Shown: positions 7,075 through 15,270 of the stretch, piece by piece
Position numbering within the stretch: position 1 is the first letter of the stretch
Layout: every line of letters starts with the position of its first letter
NCBI GenBank assembly: GCA_937967405.1
Contig: CALCJV010000003.1
Coordinates: forward strand, 1-54,755
DNA: 54,755 bases
Direction of reading: 5' to 3'
Source of the DNA: an uncultured Chloroflexales bacterium
GTDB taxonomy: Bacteria > Chloroflexota > Chloroflexia > Chloroflexales > Chloroflexaceae
Program-made: the position numbers and the translations under genes
Notes under the pieces: generated by a model
The model's database searches: none
The model's input: the letters and a program-made list of their open reading frames with translations, nothing else
Told to the model about the DNA's origin: nothing

Positions 7075-9018
7075 CTACTGCACTGTAAACTCCAGATAGA
7101 GCGTGCCTTCGTTATCACGGGTAGAGGCGGGCTTGACTGCCACCTGCCACACGCCACTCGCTGCATCAGCTGGAGCCGTCCATGCCCACGTTAGGATACC
7201 GTGCTTGTCTACCACAATGGTGGCTTCGGCAGGGTAGACGCGGCGGTTGGGCGCAGTGATCCAGTAGGTCATTATTGTGCGCGGGCGGTAGCCTTCCACA
7301 CGAAAATTGAACGTATCCCCCGCCGCGCCGACTTCGGGTGCAACTGTGCCGCTTGGTGTGTCGCTGGGGCGGCTGGGCGGGGCAGGTTTAGGAGTGGGTG
7401 CAGGGTTGGGGGTTGGGCTAGGTGGGGTTGGTTCGCCCGCTAGCACCGTGAAGGGGATGCGGTATTCGCGGCGGCTGGCACTGCCTAGCAGGATCATCTG
7501 CCACGTTCCGGCTTGGGCATCAAGCGGGATCGTCCACGTCCATGTATATACACCGGTAGCACTGGCGGGTTGCTCGACCATGCCGGGCACGATGCTGCGA
7601 TCCGGTGCGGTGAGCCACCACGAAAGCGGCTCGTAGCGGCCGAAGCCATCCGCCGCGAAGCTCAAGGTCGTGCCGATGGGGGCAACGTCGGGCGTGACTG
7701 ATGCGCCCGGAGCCGCGCCGGTTGTCCCCGTGATCGTGAGCTTGCCCTGCACCATCAGGCGTTGGCGCGTGCCAATTGCAGTGATGGTCCACTCGCCGGG
7801 CATGGCGTAGGCGGGGCTATCCCAATACCACACTGCTATGCCACTCGCATTGGTGCGGGTCGTGACTTCGCCTTCGCGCAGGGGCGCACCAGTCGGATCG
7901 CTAAACCAATACTGCACCTGCTCAAACGGCGCAAAGCCGCTCAGTGTGACCTCGAAGCGGGTTCCGCCCAAGCCCTCTGGCGGGCTGATGCTGAGATAGT
8001 CGCGGCGAATGGGAGTGCCATCGCCAGCAACGGTAAAGGGAATCTGATGCAACACAAAGCTGCTCCGCCCCTGCGCGGTCATCTGCCATACGCCCGTCCG
8101 CGCATCACTGGGCACGCGCCACGTCCATTGGGCCACGCCCTGTTGATCGGCGAACAGCGCGGCAATGTCACCGGCGGCAATCGGGGTGTTGGTGTCGGGC
8201 GCATTGACCCAGAACGCCACTTCTTCATTGGGGCGCAAGCCACTGGCATAGAAGCTGACGGTCTCGCCCGGCTGCACCGTGTCGGGTGCGGCATAGGCTA
8301 CCGCGGGGATCGGCAGCGGCGCGTCAATCGTGAAGGGGATCTGCACGTAGACGCGGCTGTAGTAGCCGCGAGCGTGCATGGTCCATACCCCGCCGTACAC
8401 ATCGGGCGGCGCAGTCCACCGCCATGTCGTTAGCCCTTCCGCATTCGGGTCGCCATAGAGCCGCCCTAGCCACGCCGGATCGCGTGCGTCGGGCGGGATC
8501 AGCCACGCATCAATCACATCGCCTTTGGGCCAGCCATCGGTGAAAAAGCGAAACTGGGTGCCCGGCGGGCCTATCTCCGGCGTAACGCCGGCAATCGCGG
8601 TCATTGTGACGGCATCGCCGGTTAGCTCAAATGGGATGGCTACTACAAAGGTACTGCGTAAGCCGCGAGCATACATCACCCACGTCCCGCTCCATACGCC
8701 GGAGGGAGCAGTCCATGTCCAGACGGTACGCCCCTCGTTATCGAAGCGATTGTCGAACTGGCCTTCCTCGAAATGCTCACGGGTGCCGGGCCCAATGATC
8801 CAGTAGGCGATGTAGTCTTCGCTGCTGCCCCAGCCATCGTAGGCAAAGGTGAAGGTCGTGCCGACTGCGCCCTGCGCGGGCGTGACGCTGCTTCCCGGCG
8901 TAGGCTCAGGGATGCGGCTCTGCGCGGTTGTGATGGTGTGTGGAGCGACAGTGAACAGCAGCCCCACGAGCAGGATGCTGAGCAGCACGGCCGGGCGGGT
9001 GAGTCTATCCAGCATCAT
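7075..9018 (-). CDS. Secreted protein with six Ig-like repeats, last gene of the RND operon
   Basis: 647 residues. A signal peptide (about 1-33, hydrophobic core LLSILLVGLLFTVAP) precedes six repeats of roughly 90-95 residues. Each has the pattern VTP..G..GT.F.F...G, then a yWl.aP strand, a WtWtaP..A.sG.W.M core and an IPFTV end. Repeat six follows a Pro-rich linker (SPTPNPAPTPKPAPPSRP). No catalytic motif or cell-wall sorting signal is visible. The ATG is 2 bp after the stop of the membrane-fusion gene, and the GAGGAG that serves it lies inside the end of that gene, so coupled translation is likely. I infer a surface or envelope adhesin, or an accessory factor of the pump; the function is unknown. 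Confidence 0.8.
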   Translation of the reverse strand: MMLDRLTRPAVLLSILLVGLLFTVAPHTITTAQSRIPEPTPGSSVTPAQGAVGTTFTFAYDGWGSSEDYIAYWIIGPGTREHFEEGQFDNRFDNEGRTVWTWTAPSGVWSGTWVMYARGLRSTFVVAIPFELTGDAVTMTAIAGVTPEIGPPGTQFRFFTDGWPKGDVIDAWLIPPDARDPAWLGRLYGDPNAEGLTTWRWTAPPDVYGGVWTMHARGYYSRVYVQIPFTIDAPLPIPAVAYAAPDTVQPGETVSFYASGLRPNEEVAFWVNAPDTNTPIAAGDIAALFADQQGVAQWTWRVPSDARTGVWQMTAQGRSSFVLHQIPFTVAGDGTPIRRDYLSISPPEGLGGTRFEVTLSGFAPFEQVQYWFSDPTGAPLREGEVTTRTNASGIAVWYWDSPAYAMPGEWTITAIGTRQRLMVQGKLTITGTTGAAPGASVTPDVAPIGTTLSFAADGFGRYEPLSWWLTAPDRSIVPGMVEQPASATGVYTWTWTIPLDAQAGTWQMILLGSASRREYRIPFTVLAGEPTPPSPTPNPAPTPKPAPPSRPSDTPSGTVAPEVGAAGDTFNFRVEGYRPRTIMTYWITAPNRRVYPAEATIVVDKHGILTWAWTAPADAASGVWQVAVKPASTRDNEGTLYLEFTVQ

Positions 9019-9020
9019 CC

Positions 9021-10772
9021 CTACTCCTCACTGGGTACGGTTGGTGCAGGATCGGCATCAGGCGTAGCTGCCGCGTCCGCGTCGGGTGTGGCCGTTGCTG
9101 CTGGGGTGGGCGTGGCGGGCGTATCCAATAGCGTAGCCGTTACCTCCATACCGACCCGAAGTGGGAGTTCGTTTGTATCCAACTCGACCTTCACCAGATA
9201 GTTCGTGACGGTGCCGATTTTGTTGGCGGTGGGCGAGATGAACACCACCTTGCCGGTATATTGTCTGCCGGGGAGCGCATTGGCAACGACAACGGCGGGC
9301 TGACCCAAGCTGACTCGCGCAATGTCTACATCGTTGATGTTCAGCTCGACATAAAGCGTGCTGAGGTCTACCAGCCGGATTGCCCCACCACCCATATTCG
9401 TGGTTGGAGCGGAGTCGCCTACGTCAATGTTGACTTGGGCGACTTCGCCCGCAAAGGGGGCTTTCAGGTTGGCATACTCGCGGTTGAGCAGGGCGCGTTC
9501 CAGATTCGAGCGGGCGCGTTCGATATTGGCGCGGGCCCGCACTGTATCGGAGTTGCGCGGAGCCTCATTGAGCCGATCTAGATTGGCGCGGGCATTATCT
9601 ACCTGTGCTTGGGCAATTGCAATCTGGGCTTGGCGTTCGGGGCCTACGAGGCGGGCCAGCGAAGCCTCTGCTTGGGCCACCCGCGCTTGGGCTTGGGCGA
9701 TAATATCCGGCTTGGTCGGTTCCATCACTTGCGAGAGGGCAATCTCGGCACTGCGGACCTGCTCCTCAGCAGCCCGAATGCCGTTGATCTCATCAAGGCG
9801 AGCTTGCTCAACACGCTTCTCAGCCGCTTCGAGATTGGCATAGGCCGTGTTCAGGGCGATCTCGGTTTGGGTCAGCCGATCTCGATAGGCTTGGCGCGAG
9901 AAGTCGGAGAGCGGTGGCCCACTGCCGCCGACACTGCTCGCGGGGGGGGCCCGGTTGTAGTCTTCGACATAGCGCCAATCCCAGAAGGCGGCACTGTAGT
10001 CCGTTTGGGCAATGCGAACCTGCTCCGCCGCCTGCTGCATCGCAATTTCGGCTTGGGTCTTGGCTTGCGAGAGCTGATCGCGGGTACTCTGGAGTTGCAC
10101 GCGGGCCTGATCGACACGATTTTGGGCCGCTTGAATATCGAGTGGGTCAGCCCCGCGCAAGCGTTGGTTCAGGTTCTCTTGGGCTTCCACAAGGGCGGCT
10201 TGGGCAGCGGCAATATCCTGCGGCGATACAGCATTCACAACTTGGTTGTAGCTAGCGATAGCCTGATCCACTAGTGCTTGGGCGGCGCGGCTCGCCTCGC
10301 TGGTGGGCGGCTCATCCAACCCCGCCAGATCAGCCTCAGCACTGACGATAGCGGCTTCGGCATCACGCACCGCCTGATCAAGGGCCCGTGCATCTAGCAC
10401 AGCGAGCAGATCGCCAACCTGTACCTTTGTGCCTTCTTCGACGAGCACTTGCTCTACCGTGCCATTGATCTGGAAAACCAGTTCGGCATCTTGGGCGGCG
10501 GCCACTGCACCGGTCGCAATGATCTCGCTACTGCGCGTGAACTGACTCACATTGGGGGTGGGCACTCCTGCCGCTTCGGTGGGCATGGTGAGTGGTGGCA
10601 CAATCACTGCGAGCGTGGGCTGGATGTCGCTGGCGGGTGTGTCTCCGTCGGTGGTGGTGGGGGCTGCGCTTTGGCTACACCCTGCCAGCATCAGCAAGAC
10701 CAGCAGGGCGGGCAACAGCCGATCCATCAGCTGCCATTGGAATAGTTGCAAAAAGGTGTGCGTGTGTTTCAT
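9021..10772 (-). CDS. HlyD/AcrA-type membrane-fusion lipoprotein of an RND efflux system
   Basis: 583 residues. A lipoprotein signal ends in LMLAGC near residue 32. A first half-lipoyl motif (ATGAVAAAQDAELVFQ..GTVEQVLVEEGTKVQVGDLLAVLD) is followed by an unusually long coiled-coil hairpin (about 130-430) rich in AQA/ARA/Q heptads. The second half-lipoyl segment (LKAPFAGEVAQVNIDVGD) and the beta-barrel (VELNINDVDIARVSLGQPAVV) come next. A Thr/Ala/Pro-rich tail ends the protein. It should be anchored outside the membrane and couple to the RND pump encoded 59 bp upstream. No outer-membrane factor gene accompanies the pair. Confidence 0.92.
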   Translation of the reverse strand: MKHTHTFLQLFQWQLMDRLLPALLVLLMLAGCSQSAAPTTTDGDTPASDIQPTLAVIVPPLTMPTEAAGVPTPNVSQFTRSSEIIATGAVAAAQDAELVFQINGTVEQVLVEEGTKVQVGDLLAVLDARALDQAVRDAEAAIVSAEADLAGLDEPPTSEASRAAQALVDQAIASYNQVVNAVSPQDIAAAQAALVEAQENLNQRLRGADPLDIQAAQNRVDQARVQLQSTRDQLSQAKTQAEIAMQQAAEQVRIAQTDYSAAFWDWRYVEDYNRAPPASSVGGSGPPLSDFSRQAYRDRLTQTEIALNTAYANLEAAEKRVEQARLDEINGIRAAEEQVRSAEIALSQVMEPTKPDIIAQAQARVAQAEASLARLVGPERQAQIAIAQAQVDNARANLDRLNEAPRNSDTVRARANIERARSNLERALLNREYANLKAPFAGEVAQVNIDVGDSAPTTNMGGGAIRLVDLSTLYVELNINDVDIARVSLGQPAVVVANALPGRQYTGKVVFISPTANKIGTVTNYLVKVELDTNELPLRVGMEVTATLLDTPATPTPAATATPDADAAATPDADPAPTVPSEE

Positions 10773-10831
10773 AGGACTACAAGAACTCCTGTTGGTGCTT
10801 CTTCAATCATTCAAATCATAACATCCGGACT

Positions 10832-13800
10832 TCACGCTTGATGCGGCTGATCAGGGTTTTGGGTTGGGCCTGCATCTAGAGCAGGCGTAGCGGTAACAAT
10901 GGTGGGCGGCACGTCGGGCGTGCCATTGCTGGCAATGCTAGCATTACTAGCATTGCTCCGCATGCTATTAGGGGCATTATCGGCTGACACTGGTGCGCTG
11001 CCATTGCTCGGCGTATAGGCGTGGGGCGTACCATTGTTGCTGGGCTGCCCGTTGGTGTAGGCGGATTCGGTGTGGCTCGTGGTGCTTGGTGTACCATTAC
11101 TGCCAACGGTGGCAAGCGCGGGTGTAATGAGTGCGGGTGATATGGCCGGTTGGGTTGCTTGCCCGCGCCGCCCAAGCCAACGCCAGAAGCCATTCACGCG
11201 GCGCGTTGCCGACTCAAGCAGGCTGTAGGCCGATGGAACGAGGATCAGCGTCAGCAGGGTTGACGTAATCATGCCCCCAATAATGACCATCGCAAGCCCG
11301 CGCCGCGCCTCGCCGCCATCGCCTAGCCCGATGGCCGAAGGCATTGCACCAAGAATCAGGGTGAGCGAGGTCATCAGGATCGGGCGCAGGCGCACTGCAC
11401 CGGCAAGCTGAATGGCAATGTGCTTCTCAATCCCGGCATTGAGCAGGCGGTTGGAGAAATCCACCAGTAGGATCGAGTTCTTCACCACCAAGCCCATCAG
11501 CATAATCATCCCGACCATGCCGAAGATGGTTAGCTCAACTTGGGTGAGGCTGAGGGCGGCAAAGGCTCCCACAAAACTGAGCGGCATGGCGAGCATAATC
11601 ACGAAGGGCTGGAAGAAGGAGCCAAACTGTGAAGCCAACACCATATAGACGAAGATGACCGAAAGCAGCATGGCCACCAACAGGCTGGCAAAGCCCTCGC
11701 TTTGATCGGCGGTGTCGCCGCCAAAGGTGACCACTACGCCCGGTGGCAAGTCCATCTCATCAAGGGCGGCTTGCATATCGGCTTGGACTTCGTTGATGTT
11801 GCGCCCAAAGTTGTTGCCACCAATAATAATCGCAACTTGGCGATCTTCGCGGCGTAGGCTGGTTGGGCTTTCGGCAATAGCCAGTGTGGCCACATTGGCA
11901 AGGGGCACGAGTTGACCATTGATTGGCACGCGCAAAGTCGAGATCGCGTTGATGTCGCTGCGGTCTTCGGGTTGCAGGCGCACCACAATATCATAATCGT
12001 TGCCATCCTCGCGGTAGATAGCTGCTTTATCGCCGTCAATCAAGGCACGTAAGGTGCGGGCCAGATCGCTGTTGGAGAAGTTGAAATCGGCGGCGCGGGC
12101 GGGATCAAGCTGGAATTGGATTTCGGGCTTACCCGGTCGGTAGGTCATGGCCACATCCTCTAAGCCGGGAATGGTGCGGAAGCGGGCAACGGCTTCTTCT
12201 GCGATGGGGATGATCTGCTCAAGGCTGCCTGTTGTGAGGATTTTGGCTTGGAGCGGGCGGTTGGTGACTTCCGTACTTGTGCCTTGAAAGCTGGCAATAC
12301 TCATCACCATATCGGGGAACTGGGCCAGCTGCGGGCGCAGGCGGGCTTGCACCTCCGGTGTAGAGGCATCTTCGTGCAGCTTGACGAAAAACTCTGCCCG
12401 CTCACTTGTGCCTGTACCGCCAACATTCACGAGCACCGCCTCCACATCTGGGTCGCCGAGCAGAATCTGCTCGGCTTGGCGGGCAAGCTGGTTGGTAATG
12501 TCGAGGGGCGTGCCGGGCGGCAAGGTGAAGCCCATCCCGAATTGATGTTCATCTTGGCTGGGAAAGAAAGCAAACTTCACATTCTGGGCTGTGTTCACGG
12601 TGAGGAAGATTATCAACACACCGAGACTGAGCGTGACAAAGCGGTGGCGCAGCGAGAAGGCGAGCATGCGCCCGTAGGTGCGCCCCAACCAATCAATGTG
12701 TTCGCCACGCATATCGGCCGGGATGCGCTCATCCTCAAACTCCGGCATATGGGTGCGCTGCTGCTCGCGCTTGGGATGCTTAGCGGGGTTGCTCTTGAAG
12801 AGTACAGAGGAAAGCATCGGCGCGAGGGTGAAGGCTTCAAACAGCGAGATCAACATCGCAGCGGCGACGGTAATCCCAAAGGCTCCGAAGATGATCCCAA
12901 CGACACCGGTGGTAAAGGTGACGGGCACAAACACGGCAATGATTGTCAGCGTCATTGCCACGACCGAGAGCGACACCTCCGCCGTGCCCCGACTAGCCGC
13001 AAGCAGCGGCGGCTCGCCGGCCTCAACGCGGCGGATGATATTCTCGCGCACCACAATCGCATCATCAATCACGAGACCAACCGAGATCGAGAGGGCGAGG
13101 AGCGAGAGAATGTTGATCGTCTGGTCGAAGGCGGCAAGTGCGGCAAATGTGCCAATGATAATCACCGGCAAGCCCGCCACCATTGTGAAGGTATTGCGAA
13201 TGTCACGCAGGAACAGGAATAACACCAATACGGCTCCGGCAATTGCAAACATAATCTCTTCGAGTGCGCCACGCACATTCAGGCGCACCGTCTCGGCATC
13301 ATCGCGCACGATGCTGTAGCTGAGTTGGGGGAACTCGCCGAAGGCGCGGTCTAGCTCCTTGAAGACGGCATCGGCTACGGCGACGGTGTTCGTGCCGCTC
13401 TGCTTGCGAATGTCAATCTGGATCGCATCCTTGCCATTTAAGCGCGTGAAGCTGTCTATGTCATCGAAGCCGTCTTCCACACGGGCAACGTCACCGATCT
13501 TGTAGGTGGTGCCGGGCAGCCCGACGCGCAGAATATCATCCGGCTGCCGGATCACGCTCGGTGTGCGAAGGTTGACATCCACTCCATCTACACCGATGTT
13601 GCCCAAGCCTTGATTGTTGTTGGCGGTGGCGATGGCTTGGCTGATCTGGGCGGGCAAGATTTGGAGGGCGGTGAGCCGGTTCAAATCCATCAGGACGTTG
13701 ATCTGGCGCACCAAGCCGCCGGTCACATCAATCGAGCCGACCCCTTGTACCCGTTGCAGGCGGGGCACAATCTCATTGTCAATCAGCTCGCGTAGCTCCT

Positions 13801-14317
13801 GCGGGTTCAGGTTGTCGTCGGCGACCACCGCAAGCGAGATGATCGGGGCTTGCGAAGGATCGAAGCGGTTGAAGATCGGGTCGTCAATTTCAGCCGGAAA
13901 CGTGCCGCGTACCTGCGATACTTTCTCGCGCACATCCTGTAGGGCTTGGATGGGATCACGCTCTTGCACAAATTCGACAATTGCCACCATCCGCCCTTCA
14001 GAGGAGTTGGTGGTGATGCTGGATACGCCGTTCAGGGTGGAGATCGCCTCTTCAAGCGGGCGGGCAACCTGATCGGCAACCGATTCCGGACCTGCGCCGG
14101 GGTAGCCAATCACTACGCTAATGACGGGCGGGTTAATCTCTGGCAACAGATTGACGGGCATGGTGAAGAACGATAGGAGACCCACGACCACAATCGCAAG
14201 CATGATCATGGTGACAAACACAGGCTGGCGAATCGCGGTATCAGAAATCCAAATGCCATCGAGTTTCGGCTCACGCCGAGCTTGGTGTTGCTCTGGTTGC
14301 TCACTCATTTCCTGCAT
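10832..14317 (-). CDS. RND-family multidrug efflux permease (AcrB/HAE1-like)
   Basis: 1161 residues; typical HAE1 pumps have about 1030-1060. TM1 (about 30-50) is followed by a large extracytoplasmic loop (PN..PP..SV.I.YPGA, family signature), TM2-6 including the proton-relay helix GLVIDDAIVVREN with the paired aspartates, a second loop, and TM8-12 with GLVVKNSILLVDF carrying the conserved lysine. The extra length is a C-terminal Ser/Asn/Thr/Pro-rich tail of about 110 residues, rich in SNG units and probably disordered. It follows marR by 111 bp and precedes the membrane-fusion gene, so drug or lipid export under MarR control is the likely role. Confidence 0.95.
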   Translation of the reverse strand: MQEMSEQPEQHQARREPKLDGIWISDTAIRQPVFVTMIMLAIVVVGLLSFFTMPVNLLPEINPPVISVVIGYPGAGPESVADQVARPLEEAISTLNGVSSITTNSSEGRMVAIVEFVQERDPIQALQDVREKVSQVRGTFPAEIDDPIFNRFDPSQAPIISLAVVADDNLNPQELRELIDNEIVPRLQRVQGVGSIDVTGGLVRQINVLMDLNRLTALQILPAQISQAIATANNNQGLGNIGVDGVDVNLRTPSVIRQPDDILRVGLPGTTYKIGDVARVEDGFDDIDSFTRLNGKDAIQIDIRKQSGTNTVAVADAVFKELDRAFGEFPQLSYSIVRDDAETVRLNVRGALEEIMFAIAGAVLVLFLFLRDIRNTFTMVAGLPVIIIGTFAALAAFDQTINILSLLALSISVGLVIDDAIVVRENIIRRVEAGEPPLLAASRGTAEVSLSVVAMTLTIIAVFVPVTFTTGVVGIIFGAFGITVAAAMLISLFEAFTLAPMLSSVLFKSNPAKHPKREQQRTHMPEFEDERIPADMRGEHIDWLGRTYGRMLAFSLRHRFVTLSLGVLIIFLTVNTAQNVKFAFFPSQDEHQFGMGFTLPPGTPLDITNQLARQAEQILLGDPDVEAVLVNVGGTGTSERAEFFVKLHEDASTPEVQARLRPQLAQFPDMVMSIASFQGTSTEVTNRPLQAKILTTGSLEQIIPIAEEAVARFRTIPGLEDVAMTYRPGKPEIQFQLDPARAADFNFSNSDLARTLRALIDGDKAAIYREDGNDYDIVVRLQPEDRSDINAISTLRVPINGQLVPLANVATLAIAESPTSLRREDRQVAIIIGGNNFGRNINEVQADMQAALDEMDLPPGVVVTFGGDTADQSEGFASLLVAMLLSVIFVYMVLASQFGSFFQPFVIMLAMPLSFVGAFAALSLTQVELTIFGMVGMIMLMGLVVKNSILLVDFSNRLLNAGIEKHIAIQLAGAVRLRPILMTSLTLILGAMPSAIGLGDGGEARRGLAMVIIGGMITSTLLTLILVPSAYSLLESATRRVNGFWRWLGRRGQATQPAISPALITPALATVGSNGTPSTTSHTESAYTNGQPSNNGTPHAYTPSNGSAPVSADNAPNSMRSNASNASIASNGTPDVPPTIVTATPALDAGPTQNPDQPHQA

Positions 14318-14428
14318 ACTCCCTGTTTGCCCACGCTTTACGTAGGACGGTCAGAATATTTCGGGCATCGCTTAGGCAAGCTGCACGTCAGCGTGAAGCA
14401 GGTCAACGTCGGTGTTGATAGGGTTGGG

Positions 14429-14950
14429 TTAGGGTGTGCTGTCGGCTTGGCGCACACTTGCAGCAACTTCTTCCAGCAGGTGGCGCAGACGCACACGCAA
14501 GTTCGGTGGCATACACTGCACTTCACGGGCAAGCGCACGGGTCTTCAATTGCACGAGGCTCTCAACGAGTGCGGCTCCGCTCGCGGTGACGCGCAGCTGC
14601 TTGTGACGGCGGTCCGTGCTGTGCTCGTGGCGGGTGAGCATCCCTCGCCGCACTAGCCGGTCAATCAGGTGGCTGGTGGCCGCTAGCGAAAGCTGGAGTT
14701 CGTGGGCTAGCTCCGAGACCGATAGCTCGCCCCGATGGTAGAGCGTATGGAGCGTGACAAGCTGTGGCATCGAGAGGTTGTGCTGCCCAAGCACATGCAG
14801 CACCTCGCCCACCGTATCGTCCAAGTGCATCATGATCAAGTCCCTAAGCAGTTCGACCAGTCGGCAATCATTGGCCAACTGGGATCGATCATCCTGCTGC
14901 GTGGGCATTAGGGCGACTAGCGGTTGCGAAGGGTTCTCAGGTTGTGTCAT
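14429..14950 (-). CDS. MarR-family transcriptional regulator
   Basis: 173 residues. The winged helix-turn-helix covers about 55-135: LSVSELAHELQLSLAATSHLIDRL is the recognition unit and GMLTRHEHSTDRRHKQLRVT the wing. The flanking helices should form the dimer interface. It heads the probable operon with the RND pump. A TTG at 14956 would add two residues; I prefer the ATG at 14950. A TTGACA-N16-TATACT promoter and a palindrome near its start point suggest autoregulation relieved by a small ligand, as is usual in this family. Confidence 0.9.
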   Translation of the reverse strand: MTQPENPSQPLVALMPTQQDDRSQLANDCRLVELLRDLIMMHLDDTVGEVLHVLGQHNLSMPQLVTLHTLYHRGELSVSELAHELQLSLAATSHLIDRLVRRGMLTRHEHSTDRRHKQLRVTASGAALVESLVQLKTRALAREVQCMPPNLRVRLRHLLEEVAASVRQADSTP

Positions 14951-14963
14951 GGTCAACCATCTT

Positions 14964-14984
14964 ACGGTTAAAATAGTTCTAACG
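14964..14984. promoter_or_regulatory. Candidate MarR operator (imperfect palindrome)
   Basis: The arms CGGTTA (14965-14970) and TAACG (14980-14984) flank a 9-bp centre, just downstream of the marR -10 and over the expected transcript start. The position fits autorepression; the binding protein is inferred. Confidence 0.4.
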
Positions 14985-14989
14985 ATGGA

Positions 14990-15017
14990 AGTATATCATG
15001 GATAGAAGGAGTGTCAA
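14990..15017 (-). promoter_or_regulatory. Promoter of the marR-RND operon
   Basis: On the minus strand TTGACA (15017-15012), a 16-bp spacer and TATACT (14995-14990), which is close to the sigma70 consensus. Confidence 0.7.
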
Positions 15018-15163
15018 TAAGACGATGGGATGATTTCTGCTAGCAGTCGCCGCGAGGGTTGTTGTACGGCATGGGCTGCACGTTGCCCGCATGGATGCGC
15101 TTGCATGTGCGGCGGTGGGGAGCGAAATGCTACTTATGGCCTGCACTTCCTAGAGCAGGCAGA

Positions 15164-15252
15164 TGAGCCAGCGTCGGGAGGTGTGTATGGCGCAACGCAC
15201 GTACTTGATGTACTCGCCCGCGGGGCGGGTGAGCCAGCGTCGGGAGGTGTGT
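15164..15252. repeat. Pair of perfect 23-bp direct repeats
   Basis: TGAGCCAGCGTCGGGAGGTGTGT's two copies lie at 15164-15186 and 15230-15252, 66 bp apart. A hairpin precedes each: GCCTGC/GCAGGC before the first (15139-15160), and CGCCC/GGGCG before the second (about 15215-15228). The hairpin plus tail looks like a modular intergenic repeat unit. Confidence 0.65.
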
Positions 15253-15270
15253 GGCTCTACCGTAGCTTGA

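Larger units (their letters stand above)
14957..15270. other. Intergenic region between marR and prfC
   Basis: About 310 bp without a supported gene. It holds the marR promoter and operator candidate on the left and a pair of 23-bp direct repeats, each preceded by a small hairpin, on the right. An 87-codon plus-strand reading frame crosses the repeats and I do not regard it as a gene. Confidence 0.6.

Noticed and set aside
12248-13222. 324-codon plus-strand frame with a charged, His-rich product
   Set aside because: It lies wholly inside the RND pump gene on the opposite strand. The product has antisense-like composition, and the pump is unmistakable.
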